In this document: piece by piece, positions 24,849 to 33,199 of the stretch | How positions within the stretch are numbered: the stretch's first letter is position 1 | Layout: each line of letters begins with the position of its first letter | Virus record (IMG/VR): IMGVR_UViG_3300025099_000006 | Location: 1 to 37,878 of that record | Origin: a virus | Reading direction: 5' to 3' (one strand) | Length of the DNA: 37,878 nt | Translations under genes and position numbers: made by a program | The notes under the pieces: generated by a model | Seen by the model: only the letters and a program-made list of their open reading frames with translations | Told to the model about the DNA's origin: nothing | Databases searched by the model: none

Positions 24849-25091
24849 TTAATTTTCAGCTTGTTTACCAATTTCCCCCATTGCTATGAGGAATAACACG
24901 ACAGAACGCTGACCTTCTGCATATGCTAATTCGTGGGGATCTATTGTCCCTGTTTTTACTGTTGTAGAATTAAAATGAAATCTTTTTTTTAGATCATCTA
25001 ATACTATTTGACCTACTGCATTTTGTGCAAAATTTGCATACATTGCATGCAGTCTTTTTAACTCTTCTTCTGGGTTAACTTCATTTTCCAT
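24849..25091 (-). CDS. Bbp19-like small phage protein (80 aa)
   Basis: Resembles the Bbp19-type phage domain: an N-terminal helix (EELKRLHAMYANFAQN), an FHFNSTTV loop, and the typical ending with ELAYAEGQRSVVLFLIAMG. The role of this family is unknown; its members are found near portal genes. Here it lies between portal and scaffold, with a GGAGG site located inside the end of the portal gene. Stop and start are adjacent, so it is co-translated with the portal. Confidence 0.78.
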   Translation of the reverse strand: MENEVNPEEELKRLHAMYANFAQNAVGQIVLDDLKKRFHFNSTTVKTGTIDPHELAYAEGQRSVVLFLIAMGEIGKQAEN

Positions 25092-26753
25092 TTAGACTTC
25101 CTCCGTGTCCATTTGATTAAAAGCTTCTACCATTGGAGCTGAGTTTTTTGCTATTTCGGCTTGTTGCATTTGCTCTTGCATCTGACCTTGCTGTTGTTGC
25201 TCCTCTTGCTTTTTATTTCTTCTTGCCTGGATCTCATCTTCTGATCGTATAACGGATGCTGGTATCGATAAGCTTTTTAATAAATGTTTAATTAAGCCAT
25301 CGCCATCTAAGTGATCAATAATAGTTGGATCTATCTGTGCTACTGGCTGGACAACCTGGAGCATTTGCATTGTTGATTGCACATCTGTTTGCCTTTGAGC
25401 TTTAGCTAATGGAGATACATATTCAATCTCAATATCTTGACCAGAAATAATTTGTGGTGGTGGTGGCAATTGTTCTTGCCTTAGTAAGATATTATAGCTT
25501 CTGTTAATAAGGGGCTGGAGCAATTCAGCTTGTAATCTCCCCAGGACTGGACCAAGAAGTCTCATTTTTTCCTCGGTCCTTGCAACCACCTCAGTAGCCG
25601 TCATTTGAGGACCAGCCCCCATGACCAATTGATCGACATAAAACGCAGATCTTATCGCTTGTCGTCTCTGGTCTTCCATTTGCAGACCAAGAGGATTATT
25701 AGATCCAGTTTGTAAAGGCTCCAGTCTATCTCTTGTTCCGCTTCTGTAAAAATTTAAACCACCAGGGACAGTTCTTATTGGTAACATAAAACCATCATCA
25801 GGTAACATAAGAGGAGGATCTACTTGTTTCTCAGCAGATCGGATTGTAACTTCACTCATTTTATTTAGCATTTTTACATCTGGTAACGCTTGCATAGCTG
25901 GGGATCTTCCGTACCCTCGTTCAAAACTTGCCTTTAAGTATCGAGGACACATATATGGAAATTCGTCAAAGCCAGATTCTTTAATAATTACTTTTTCCTC
26001 TGGATCTATGTAAATAGATGCAAAGGGTTTATTTTCAGAAGATAGTTTTTCAATATCTCTTTCATCTCTTGGCATAACAACATGAACAATCTCGATCTCT
26101 TCGTGAGGATTTGATTTCATCAGTTTGTTAATACGAGAAGATGCTTCTTCACCAAAAAGTTTTTGAGCAGATCTCACAGACATTTTGTATTTTCTATAAA
26201 CAGTGTCGACTCTTCCTTCGCTATCTTCAGCTAAGAAGCACTCAGAAATATGTCTTGTTTCAAAACGAAAACCAGTCTCAGGATTGCTTTCAACATAAAT
26301 AACGCCTGTGCCGAAAGTTATAAGATCGTGGTAGAGTTCATGGATCTGTTCTTGAAAATTAGATCTATGAAAATGTGCATACATTATTGCTTCTACTTCT
26401 TCTAACCATTCTTTTGCTTCATCAATTAAAGTTAGCTGAAAGTTCATGTAGCATAAATTAAACCAGTTTGTTGACGCAGAGGTTAACATGCCGTGAATAG
26501 ATGCTGATAAAAGTTCGGATGCATGTATGGCTGTACCATCATAGATCTTGTCCATTCTTTTATCGCCAGCAGATCTAGTTCTAGTAAAGTCTGCTTTTCT
26601 AGGAACAATATAATCAGCAACATCTTGCCAATGATCTTCCCAAGATTCTCTTTGCTCTTCTAAAGAAGAAAGCCTGTCTAAAAGTTTAGATGCTATTTTT
26701 TTTGTATCTTCATTTATAGATGGCTCTACATCTATTATTTCTTCATCAGCCAT
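25092..26753 (-). CDS. Portal protein (head-tail connector)
   Basis: 553 residues, close to T7 gp8 (536). It carries the marks of the podovirus head-tail connector family: RLSSLEEQRESWEDHWQDVADYIVPR at the start (about 25-50), GMLTSASTNWFNL (about 89), FERGYGRSPAMQALPD (about 285), and AEKQVDPPLMLPDDG. The C-terminus is Gln-rich (KQEEQQQQGQMQEQM), as is common in portals. It forms the dodecameric DNA gate, holds the terminase and seeds capsid assembly. It overlaps no neighbour but is spaced by only one or two bases on either side. Confidence 0.95.
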   Translation of the reverse strand: MADEEIIDVEPSINEDTKKIASKLLDRLSSLEEQRESWEDHWQDVADYIVPRKADFTRTRSAGDKRMDKIYDGTAIHASELLSASIHGMLTSASTNWFNLCYMNFQLTLIDEAKEWLEEVEAIMYAHFHRSNFQEQIHELYHDLITFGTGVIYVESNPETGFRFETRHISECFLAEDSEGRVDTVYRKYKMSVRSAQKLFGEEASSRINKLMKSNPHEEIEIVHVVMPRDERDIEKLSSENKPFASIYIDPEEKVIIKESGFDEFPYMCPRYLKASFERGYGRSPAMQALPDVKMLNKMSEVTIRSAEKQVDPPLMLPDDGFMLPIRTVPGGLNFYRSGTRDRLEPLQTGSNNPLGLQMEDQRRQAIRSAFYVDQLVMGAGPQMTATEVVARTEEKMRLLGPVLGRLQAELLQPLINRSYNILLRQEQLPPPPQIISGQDIEIEYVSPLAKAQRQTDVQSTMQMLQVVQPVAQIDPTIIDHLDGDGLIKHLLKSLSIPASVIRSEDEIQARRNKKQEEQQQQGQMQEQMQQAEIAKNSAPMVEAFNQMDTEEV

Positions 26754-26754
26754 T

Positions 26755-28848
26755 TTATGATCCTACTAAAGTTTTCTTGTTTACGCTTCCACCGAGAATA
26801 GAAGCAGTACGAGTTTTGTTTCTAAAATTAGGTCCTCTTGTCTGACCTTGCTTTGTTGCATTTGGATCTTCATCACCTATACGAACAACATCTTTAGGTG
26901 CAAAGAAAGATCCAGTAGATTGTTTTTTCTTCTTATCTTTTTTAGCTTTTGCTGTATTAATTTTAAGTTCTTCTGTTGTTGTTCCCCATGCTTCAGCAAT
27001 TTGCTCTAGGGTTAATCCATAAGCTTCTAAATTTACATCACTAGCTAACCAGAAGTTAGTTACATATTCTTGATCAGTTCCTCTAGCATCTAAAATCATT
27101 TGTTGAACAAGGAAGTTAGTTACACCAAGCTCGTTATCAGCAATACCATCCCCACCTACTCCGTAAGTCCATTCGTCATTAAGCTTCCATGAGTAGTTAG
27201 TAAGATAACGCATGGCTTCTTCATTCGTAAGAGTTCTGCCTTCTCCGTAAACCATCTCAATAAGATTACCTAAGTTTTCGTATTGGCTATGATCTTGTAT
27301 ATTATCTAAGCTCCATTTCTGAGAATTATCTAAACCAGAAACAAAGAGAACAGACTCAGCCAACCAATCAGATAAGAATTGATCCATATCGGCTTCTGAT
27401 ATTGTTCCGTTATATTGACCAGTATATTCTTTAACGAGTTCAAAATAATCGCCCATAGTTTTAGAGGACATAATAACGCCAGTTGTTTCACCCTGGTCTA
27501 TCATTGTGTTCCAGAAAGCCGTTAATTTAACTTGGTCTTCTTCTGTTAAAGATCCGTCTTCGCCTGTAGCAAACAGACCTTCTATTTCGCTATAGTAACC
27601 AATAAGATCATCAGTTGTATCAGATCCAGTTGTTACTAAAATTCCTTCTAATGTTGCTTTAACAGTGTCATAAGCTTCTTGATCCAAGCCTGTATTGCCA
27701 ACACCTTTAATTACATCATCCTTCAGTGCGTCAGTTTTAGTTCCAAGAGTTGTCATACCTTCACGCCCAGCTCCATTTGCATCAACAAGCTGTCCGTCTT
27801 TATTCCAGTACATATTAAATTGAATAGCTTCTGTAATAAACTCATTAGCCGGAATATCTGTTGCAAAGATAAATCCTTTAGATCCGTCTGGAAATGTATG
27901 CTCTTCTAATTGTTCTTTTGTTAACCCTGTTGTCATTATGCCATCAGGAATGCCATCGCCATCTTCGTCTGTAGATCCTTTAAGCCAAGGATGATTTTCG
28001 CCTTCCTCAGTGTTTAATAAGTTGCCTGATATTGTGAGGTAACTAGCATCGGTGCTTACATCAAGATTGACAATTTCACCACCAGCATAATCAACGCCAG
28101 TAAACTGATCTGCATTTATAGTTTCGACTTCAGCTCCAGTTCCGTCTTCTATTCTATAGGTGTCAAGTTCCCCATCACCATTTGAATCAAAACCATAGGC
28201 AAGATTACCATTAGCCAATTCGATTGGCTCAGTATTTATTGTCGATACATTTTTAAGTGTATCGTTACCAGCACCGCCAACAATAGAATCTTCAGCAGTT
28301 GCACCAGGCAAAGAATCCTCCTGGGTAGATCCTACTATTGGGATTCTTGATCCGTCTGATACTCCAATAAAGTCTCCGTCCTTTGTAAAATCATAACTAA
28401 CATTTTGAGTTCCAAATCTACCACCTAAATTAATATCTAGGTTTTGAGTAAATGTTCCATCAGTATTTTCTGTCCAGGTAGATCCATCACCATCGAATCC
28501 AGTTGATTGCCAATCTGGATCTAAAGTAAAATCAGGTTTTACAGATTCAACATCAATGCTATTAGAAACACCACTACCATCAGCACCAGCAATTTGAGGA
28601 GTGTTATTAGCTGTCTCACCTGAAACAGTAGAGAGTAAAGTGGTGTCAATACCAGTTGTTTTAACAGTTGAATTAGCATCTATTGTTTCTCCCTCGGCTG
28701 GCACAACCTCATCAGGACCAACACCAGCATCATTATTCATTAAAGATCCACCAGAAGAAGAGACAGCATTAGCTGTTTGGTTATTAGGTCCCATTAATAA
28801 ATTAGGATCTATTCCACTAAGATCTATTCCTAATCCTGTTGTACTCAT
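26755..28848 (-). CDS. Unrecognised large protein with calcium-binding-like motifs (697 aa)
   Basis: Located between the portal and a small TerL-linked gene, a place where T7 has only short genes. Motifs visible: GGAGNDTL (191-198), the RTX nonapeptide pattern; DSNGDGELD (221-229) and DEDGDGIPDG (294-303), EF-hand/thrombospondin-type loops. All three suggest calcium binding. Residues 100-300 are otherwise beta-rich and acidic; 380-640 are helical. The C-terminus turns basic (AKKDKKKK) and ends in NKKTLVGS, an ending that resembles that of the 46-residue protein near TerS. No signal peptide is visible. It is probably a virion protein. A GAGGG site lies upstream. Confidence 0.6.
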   Translation of the reverse strand: MSTTGLGIDLSGIDPNLLMGPNNQTANAVSSSGGSLMNNDAGVGPDEVVPAEGETIDANSTVKTTGIDTTLLSTVSGETANNTPQIAGADGSGVSNSIDVESVKPDFTLDPDWQSTGFDGDGSTWTENTDGTFTQNLDINLGGRFGTQNVSYDFTKDGDFIGVSDGSRIPIVGSTQEDSLPGATAEDSIVGGAGNDTLKNVSTINTEPIELANGNLAYGFDSNGDGELDTYRIEDGTGAEVETINADQFTGVDYAGGEIVNLDVSTDASYLTISGNLLNTEEGENHPWLKGSTDEDGDGIPDGIMTTGLTKEQLEEHTFPDGSKGFIFATDIPANEFITEAIQFNMYWNKDGQLVDANGAGREGMTTLGTKTDALKDDVIKGVGNTGLDQEAYDTVKATLEGILVTTGSDTTDDLIGYYSEIEGLFATGEDGSLTEEDQVKLTAFWNTMIDQGETTGVIMSSKTMGDYFELVKEYTGQYNGTISEADMDQFLSDWLAESVLFVSGLDNSQKWSLDNIQDHSQYENLGNLIEMVYGEGRTLTNEEAMRYLTNYSWKLNDEWTYGVGGDGIADNELGVTNFLVQQMILDARGTDQEYVTNFWLASDVNLEAYGLTLEQIAEAWGTTTEELKINTAKAKKDKKKKQSTGSFFAPKDVVRIGDEDPNATKQGQTRGPNFRNKTRTASILGGSVNKKTLVGS

Positions 28849-28890
28849 CTACTTTCCCTCTGGGGTAATGTTAAAAATTTTTTTGACCTA

Positions 28891-29385
28891 TTAAGCTTTT
28901 GCATCAAGCAAAATGTTTTCTATCTTTTCGTTAGGAGACATTTCAATTTCATCGCCTGGAATAAAACCTTGCTCACTAGCTTGTGCAATAACTTGATCGC
29001 CTGTTGCACCATCGGTAATACCAAAAGCACCAGCATAGGCTACTGGAGTTGGTGTCATTAATCCCATCGGACCAGTGACAATTGTACTCTTCCTGGAAAA
29101 CCTTCTCATCAGCATTTCTTTTGTTCTTTGAACCATATCTTTATAACGAATGACTGTATCTGGAGCTATAGTCTCTCCTTCATTAATCATGGCTGGATCT
29201 ATTGGATCCCCAGCATTTAACATAATGCTTTCACCAGTTGTTGGATCTGTGAAAGATTTCTTTTCTGAATATGGAGTTGTGTAGGCATCCACCTTTGGTG
29301 CTACTGGATCTGTCTCCAAAGGATTACTTGGATTAGCTTGCGCTTGTGAATCCACTGGAACATATACTGTCTTTGTTTTAGCCAA
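28891..29385 (-). CDS. Hypothetical protein linked to terminase (164 aa)
   Basis: Starts at a TTG that overlaps the last codons of TerL by eight bases, with AAAGGA about nine bases upstream. The N-terminus is Pro/Ala/Asp-rich; residues 85-120 hold a basic patch followed by RKSTIVTGPMGLMTP, similar to short motifs in podovirus proteins encoded between terminase and portal. The C-terminus is acidic. No catalytic motif is seen. It may be a minor head or packaging protein. Confidence 0.65.
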   Translation of the reverse strand: MAKTKTVYVPVDSQAQANPSNPLETDPVAPKVDAYTTPYSEKKSFTDPTTGESIMLNAGDPIDPAMINEGETIAPDTVIRYKDMVQRTKEMLMRRFSRKSTIVTGPMGLMTPTPVAYAGAFGITDGATGDQVIAQASEQGFIPGDEIEMSPNEKIENILLDAKA

Positions 29386-30679
29386 TTGCTTTCATCCTTT
29401 TATCAGATCCCAACGGATCCCATTTATTATCAGCAAAACTTTGTGGAGCTTGCTGGACTTGTTGTTGTTTTAAACCGACTGCCATATACCGAAATGCATC
29501 CGCTCCGTGGCTGGTCCAATCGTGGACTGGCGTGGCTCGGAAAGATCTGGTCCTCTCATTGTAAGCTCGGTGATAATGCCGAAGAGCTTCGATACCATCT
29601 TTGCAATTTTTGACATCGAACATGCACCTGGGAAGCATCATCTTCACAGCATGAATGCCATCCTCTATTGGCAATTTCGGAACAACCCTAAAATTAATTC
29701 CTAGATCGTAGGCAACCTCTCTTCTGGATCTTCCTGTACCAAGTTCACGGACCTCAATATCATGTGGTGCGTTGTGTGTGCCGTACAAATATTCTTTATC
29801 TTCCAGGACACCAACAAAATGCGGAAGCCCCTCGTTTCTTACTTCATAATAATCAATAACAGATACAGCCCCACCTCTGGATGTTTGTGCAAACCATATG
29901 GCAGTGCTATCGTTAAGACCAAGATCCCAGTAGGTATCAACCCTAAGAGAAGGATCGTAAGGGCATGTTGTAATTTTTCCATCTTCTTGTAACTGTTCCA
30001 TCTCGGATCCAAAAATAGATCCTGGAATATTGGCTACCCAGCTACACTCAAACTCCTGATTGTATTGATCTGGAGACATAGTTTGTGATGCCTGGCGTAA
30101 TTCCTCTTCATCTAATATATTTGTTTCACTAGCCTTATACAAAGCCGTATACCACTCAGGCTGTATTTCTCCATTCTCATAAAGATCATAAAACATATTG
30201 TGTCCTTTAGGAGTTCCAATAAAATAACAAAAACCTTTTCTATCCGATAGAGCTGGTCTGATAACTTCTGGAAAGACACTCTCTGGCATGTCAGCGACCT
30301 CATCGATAACACAACCATCTAAATATATACCTCTAAGACTGTCTGGATTTTCCGATCCTAGGAGAGTTATTCTTGCTCCATTCGGAAGATCACATCGCAA
30401 TTCTGTTTCATTAAATTTTATATTCGGAATCTTACTTGTAAATTGTTTTATATAATCCCATGCCACTGATTTAGCTTGTCTGTATGTGGGAGCTACATAG
30501 GCAAATCTTGGATTTTTTTTATCGCTAAGAATGCTTGCTCGTAGTAAATGATTTATAGCCATAACAGTCTTGCCGAATCTTCTATGGCAAACTATTACAG
30601 CCCATCTATGATTGTCTAACTCCGTATGCAGATCATTCTGCAAAGGTCTGGGAGTATAGGGTATGATAACCTCAGTCAA
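29378..30679 (-). CDS. terL: Terminase large subunit
   Basis: Motor and nuclease for DNA packaging. ATPase: Walker A CHRRFGKT (31-38), Walker B CVIDE (123-127), coupling motif FIGTPKGHN (about 153-161). Nuclease: TYWDLGLNDSTAIWF (about 250-264), an Asp in HDIEVREL (about 309) and the C-terminal HDWTSHGADAFRY (about 390-402), giving the acidic triad. The start is TTG with GAGGAG nine bases upstream; no ATG is better placed. Length (433) is on the short side but all motifs are present. The gap upstream (30680-30906) holds the AGCGTCAC repeat pair. Confidence 0.96.
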   Translation of the reverse strand: MTEVIIPYTPRPLQNDLHTELDNHRWAVIVCHRRFGKTVMAINHLLRASILSDKKNPRFAYVAPTYRQAKSVAWDYIKQFTSKIPNIKFNETELRCDLPNGARITLLGSENPDSLRGIYLDGCVIDEVADMPESVFPEVIRPALSDRKGFCYFIGTPKGHNMFYDLYENGEIQPEWYTALYKASETNILDEEELRQASQTMSPDQYNQEFECSWVANIPGSIFGSEMEQLQEDGKITTCPYDPSLRVDTYWDLGLNDSTAIWFAQTSRGGAVSVIDYYEVRNEGLPHFVGVLEDKEYLYGTHNAPHDIEVRELGTGRSRREVAYDLGINFRVVPKLPIEDGIHAVKMMLPRCMFDVKNCKDGIEALRHYHRAYNERTRSFRATPVHDWTSHGADAFRYMAVGLKQQQVQQAPQSFADNKWDPLGSDKRMKAIG

Positions 30680-30764
30680 TGTGTGTGTCTCCTCAATGGG
30701 TTTATAACGATATAGGAAGGGACCGCAAAGTTCTTGGGGGTACGCCTTAGGTTTTTCGTAGGAT

Positions 30765-30790
30765 TAGCGTCACAGAAAGCGTCACGATCA
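30765..30790. repeat. Third AGCGTCAC repeat pair, at the terminase locus
   Basis: AGCGTCACAGAA (30766-30777) followed by AGCGTCACGATC (30778-30789). The 12-base phasing and the AGCGTCAC core are those of the attP-flanking repeats at 1602-1625 and 1777-1800. Here it lies in the 227-base gap between terL and the 43-residue gene. Options are a second integrase or excisionase site, a packaging site or a control site. The rest of the gap shows no gene. Confidence 0.55.
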
Positions 30791-30906
30791 TTTTATTCCC
30801 ACAGATCTGCCAATATTAAGGGGAACCATACCCCTCAGATCTGTCAGCAATCGCATGCGCGCATAGAAAGCCGACACGCACCGCATTGCATAACCATCAT
30901 AGCCAC

Positions 30907-31038
30907 CTACAGTAATGTATCCCTTGGTCTAGCATATCCATACTTGCTTGGTCTTCCACCCAGGTCTACTGGTCCTTGCTTCTTCTTATTGCTTTGATCT
31001 GTTGTTGGCTTAACACCTGGTGGTAATAGATTATTCAT
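30907..31038 (-). CDS. Small hypothetical protein (43 aa)
   Basis: A 43-residue frame starting MNNLLPPGVKPTTDQSNKKK and ending in GRPSKYGYARPRDTLL. It begins seven bases after the TerS stop on the same strand and fills the TerS-TerL gap. The GRPSKYG stretch is like the start of some DNA-binding small terminases, but there is no HTH. The ribosome site is weak (GGGTAA). It could be a packaging accessory protein. Moderately supported by position and composition. Confidence 0.5.
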   Translation of the reverse strand: MNNLLPPGVKPTTDQSNKKKQGPVDLGGRPSKYGYARPRDTLL

Positions 31039-31045
31039 GTTGAGC

Positions 31046-31444
31046 TTACCCATCTTCATTGCCCCATCGAATAGTTATCTCACCACTGTCTTGCTTGTCC
31101 TCTACCTTGTTACGCAAAGATCCTCGTGGCTGCAGTTGAGTCCTTCTCTTATCAAGCCAATAGGACATCTTATCCCTTCTTAATATCTCTGTATGCTTCT
31201 CTTTAACATCTATTGGATAGCTCTCATTCCACATGTCTAACAGTTGGTCTGAGATCTTCTCAGCTTGTAATGCTCTAGCCTTCATATACTCTTCAAAGTT
31301 CTCGTCACTGTCTTGCACATGGCGTAGAACAGTCCTGTCCGAAGGCATGCCATCGTCAGTACAGATCTGTCTTAGACTCTCACCATCTATGATGCGATCT
31401 AAGATCTCTTTAAATGTTGTCTTGTTAACTCTTGCTTTAGCCAT
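31046..31444 (-). CDS. terS: Terminase small subunit, Sf6-like
   Basis: 132 residues with an N-terminal HTH of the Sf6 TerS type: FKEILDRIIDGESLRQIC followed by GMPSDRTVLRHV. Then comes the oligomerisation stretch with YMKARALQAEKISDQLLDMW, and a basic C-terminus (LDKRRTQLQPRGSLRNK). It recognises the phage DNA and hands it to TerL. An Sf6-like TerS usually goes with headful packaging; this would fit circular permutation and the circular contig, but is inference. It is coupled to the upstream 46-residue gene (stop/ATG adjacent). Confidence 0.9.
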   Translation of the reverse strand: MAKARVNKTTFKEILDRIIDGESLRQICTDDGMPSDRTVLRHVQDSDENFEEYMKARALQAEKISDQLLDMWNESYPIDVKEKHTEILRRDKMSYWLDKRRTQLQPRGSLRNKVEDKQDSGEITIRWGNEDG

Positions 31445-31585
31445 TTAACCTACTAATGTTTTCTTCTTCTTCTTGGGGAAGCCAGCTTTCATGTTGGCAT
31501 ACGATTTGTCAGATACAGTGCTGTTCTTCTTGCTCCGACTTGTTCCAGCCTTCTTACGAGCATTCATGTTCTTGTATAAGCTCAT
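31445..31585 (-). CDS. Small basic protein ahead of TerS (46 aa)
   Basis: Starts MSLYKNMNARKKAGTSRSKK, continues with SYANMKAGFP and ends in KKKKKTLVG. I recall very similar small basic proteins in many marine phages near the terminase genes; their function is unknown. It is very rich in Lys/Arg and likely disordered. The ATG overlaps the upstream stop (ATGA), and the TAA is directly followed by the TerS ATG, so the three genes form a coupled set. Confidence 0.75.
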   Translation of the reverse strand: MSLYKNMNARKKAGTSRSKKNSTVSDKSYANMKAGFPKKKKKTLVG

Positions 31586-31707
31586 AGCAAAAACAATACT
31601 ATCGCTACAGCTAATGTAATGCCCAGAAGCTTATATAAGCCTGGTGTAGTTAGCCCTTCGAAATAGCCCAGTAGTGCATAGTCAAATTTGTCTTTAAGTC
31701 CTCTCAT
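31582..31707 (-). CDS. Small membrane protein (41 aa)
   Basis: Starts MRGLKDKFDYALLGYFEG and ends with one transmembrane helix (YKLLGITLAVAIVLFLL). An AGGAGA ribosome site lies five bases upstream, and the stop overlaps the next start (ATGA), which supports a real gene. No family recognised. It might be a membrane-interfering or host-modifying small protein; position alone links it to the TerS set. Confidence 0.65.
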   Translation of the reverse strand: MRGLKDKFDYALLGYFEGLTTPGLYKLLGITLAVAIVLFLL

Positions 31708-31847
31708 GGTTGTCTCCTATTCTCCTCTTGGCTAGTCCTAGAGCGAGACAAGGCAAAGGACTGCCGATGAGTCTACTAGCTACAGGGGAGGAGATGATAT
31801 TTTTTTGATTTATTTGTGATATAAGGTGCGCACAAAAATGCTCTAGG
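31708..31847. promoter_or_regulatory. Gap with inverted repeats upstream of the TerS set
   Basis: A 140-base stretch without a convincing gene. It contains AGTCCT (31734-31739) with AGGACT (31757-31762) and a GCTAGT/ACTAGC pair (31731 and about 31774), so it can fold. A run of seven T residues on the plus strand (about 31800) and an AT-rich part lie at its right end. It is a plausible site for a late promoter or RNA element, but no consensus is clear. Confidence 0.35.
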
Positions 31848-32336
31848 TTATCTATTATTAAGCGAATTTGACGGCATTGGCAACACTTTATAGTCAATAT
31901 TTTGTGTGTTTGGCTTGAGTGTGTACCAGAGCTTGTAGATCGCATCCATGTAGCGTCTCTTCACAGTCCTGTAATTGATGTGCAAGATCTTACCAATCTT
32001 GGACCATTGTGGTCCTCTGTCACGAAATGCTCCGCTATGATTGACAGCCCAGATAAGCTGTCTCTCTTCAAGTGTGCAATATTCTGTTAGCAATTCTAAA
32101 ACTAAATCATATCGGTCAATTTGTTTTGGCGTAGGTTTTGGAAGTCGTGACTTGCCTTTGCCATAGCCATAAGCAGTCCATTCTGTCTTGTAGTCCATCC
32201 AATGTGTTAGCCTTTGTTTTACCCTTACAGAAGGCATCATCTTTTCAGTCTCGCATGCTTCCGCTAATAAGTTATCAAGATGCGATATGCCATTGTTTAG
32301 TATTAGATCTATTTCATGCTCTTTAATACTTTGCAT
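31848..32336 (-). CDS. DUF6362-like HTH protein, likely transcription regulator (162 aa)
   Basis: Contains the signature WTAYGYGKGKSRLPKPTP followed by QIDRYDLVLELL, then a C-terminal HTH (QWSKIGKILHINYRTVKRRY) that resembles region 4 of sigma factors. I match this to the DUF6362 phage family by memory. It is located just ahead of the TerS/late genes, where antiterminators or late activators commonly lie, so a role in switching on late genes is a reasonable inference. It overlaps the upstream gene by 14 bases. Confidence 0.75.
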   Translation of the reverse strand: MQSIKEHEIDLILNNGISHLDNLLAEACETEKMMPSVRVKQRLTHWMDYKTEWTAYGYGKGKSRLPKPTPKQIDRYDLVLELLTEYCTLEERQLIWAVNHSGAFRDRGPQWSKIGKILHINYRTVKRRYMDAIYKLWYTLKPNTQNIDYKVLPMPSNSLNNR

Positions 32337-32691
32337 GTTTGATCCATTCTTGCTTTTGATTGTAGTCCATATTGCTAACTCGTAGTGCTAGATCCTTCCA
32401 GGCATCTCTGGACATGCTACTGCTGGCTCTTGTTAGCTTCTTATGTGTCATGTTTTCGACATAGCCATTCTTTTGGCTCTTGTCTTTTGCTACGACATAA
32501 TAAGCATTCATATGCTTAACTGTGTCTTGCAATGTCTTGCTTAGATCTGGCTGTCTTATATTAGCTTGGCTAACTGGTTGCTTGCAGTCCGTTGCTTTTT
32601 TTAAGTTAATTTTTTTTAGGTGATTAAGCAGATCTTGGGCTGATTCGTTGCCCTTGCTTATATAAGCCTTTTCGTTATCACAATTCGTCAT
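32323..32691 (-). CDS. Hypothetical protein (122 aa)
   Basis: Polar, Lys-rich and helical, with the end RVSNMDYNQKQEWIKHAKY. Two cysteines are widely apart. No known domain. A GGAGG site nine bases upstream of the ATG lies in the end of the preceding gene, and its ATG overlaps that gene's end by four bases. It is in the leftward early operon with regulators and zinc proteins, so it may be a small regulator. Confidence 0.65.
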   Translation of the reverse strand: MTNCDNEKAYISKGNESAQDLLNHLKKINLKKATDCKQPVSQANIRQPDLSKTLQDTVKHMNAYYVVAKDKSQKNGYVENMTHKKLTRASSSMSRDAWKDLALRVSNMDYNQKQEWIKHAKY

Positions 32692-32969
32692 GTTTGTAAA
32701 TCCTCCTCCATATTGCCCTTAATTTTGCTAAGTAATTCTTTTGAGGAAACAGTTCGAAGTCCGCTCCGATTGCATTCCAATCCCATTCTGGCTTCTGCTT
32801 CTCTTCTCGTTTTTTCAAAACAATCTGTCCTTAATTCTCCAGTTATGTAATTAATTTCATAGCAAAGTAGTTTCTTGCTTCCATTAAAAACCCATCCACC
32901 GAGATGGCTGTAATGGATCCGATCACAGACAAAGCATCTGCCAACGGCTACAGCTTTTTTTCTTGCCAC
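32688..32969 (-). CDS. Putative zinc-binding protein (93 aa)
   Basis: The N-terminal half has CFVCDRIHYSHLGGW, a second cysteine in LLCYEI and one in RTDCFEK, with histidines between them: enough ligands for one zinc. The C-terminal half is helical and charged. The start is GTG, which overlaps the previous gene's stop (TAGTG). Small zinc proteins like this are common in phage early regions; the function is unknown. Confidence 0.65.
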   Translation of the reverse strand: MARKKAVAVGRCFVCDRIHYSHLGGWVFNGSKKLLCYEINYITGELRTDCFEKTRREAEARMGLECNRSGLRTVSSKELLSKIKGNMEEDLQT

Positions 32970-33199
32970 TAATGATCAGCCCAGATCTTTACCAGAGACA
33001 CACCAACATCCATCCAGTCAGCCTTCTTCCAGCCAGCTCCAGTTACTTTGTTAGCTCTTATACCCAAAGACTCCATTGCTTCTTGTGGAGAGACATCCTG
33101 GGACATCCAAAACTTTAGCTGCTCGGCTGTGATCATAAAGCATTCATCAACACTCATAAGTCTATTTTCTATCATTCTAATTTTAGGTTCTGTTCGCAT
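32969..33199 (-). CDS. Hypothetical protein (76 aa)
   Basis: Starts MRTEPKIRMIENRLMSVDEC and has a helix-rich middle (AEQLKFWMSQDVSPQEAMESLG). The segment PQEAMESLGIRANKV looks like part of an HTH but is incomplete. I chose the ATG at 33199 because it has a GGAAAG upstream and only a short overlap with the preceding gene; an ATG at 33247 would add a basic 16-residue stretch. Family unknown. Confidence 0.6.
   Translation of the reverse strand: MRTEPKIRMIENRLMSVDECFMITAEQLKFWMSQDVSPQEAMESLGIRANKVTGAGWKKADWMDVGVSLVKIWADH

Noticed and set aside
31694-31945. Leftward 83-codon frame between the HTH protein and the TerS set
   Set aside because: It overlaps the C-terminal end of the HTH gene in another frame, has no ribosome site, and its sequence shows no ordered protein pattern.
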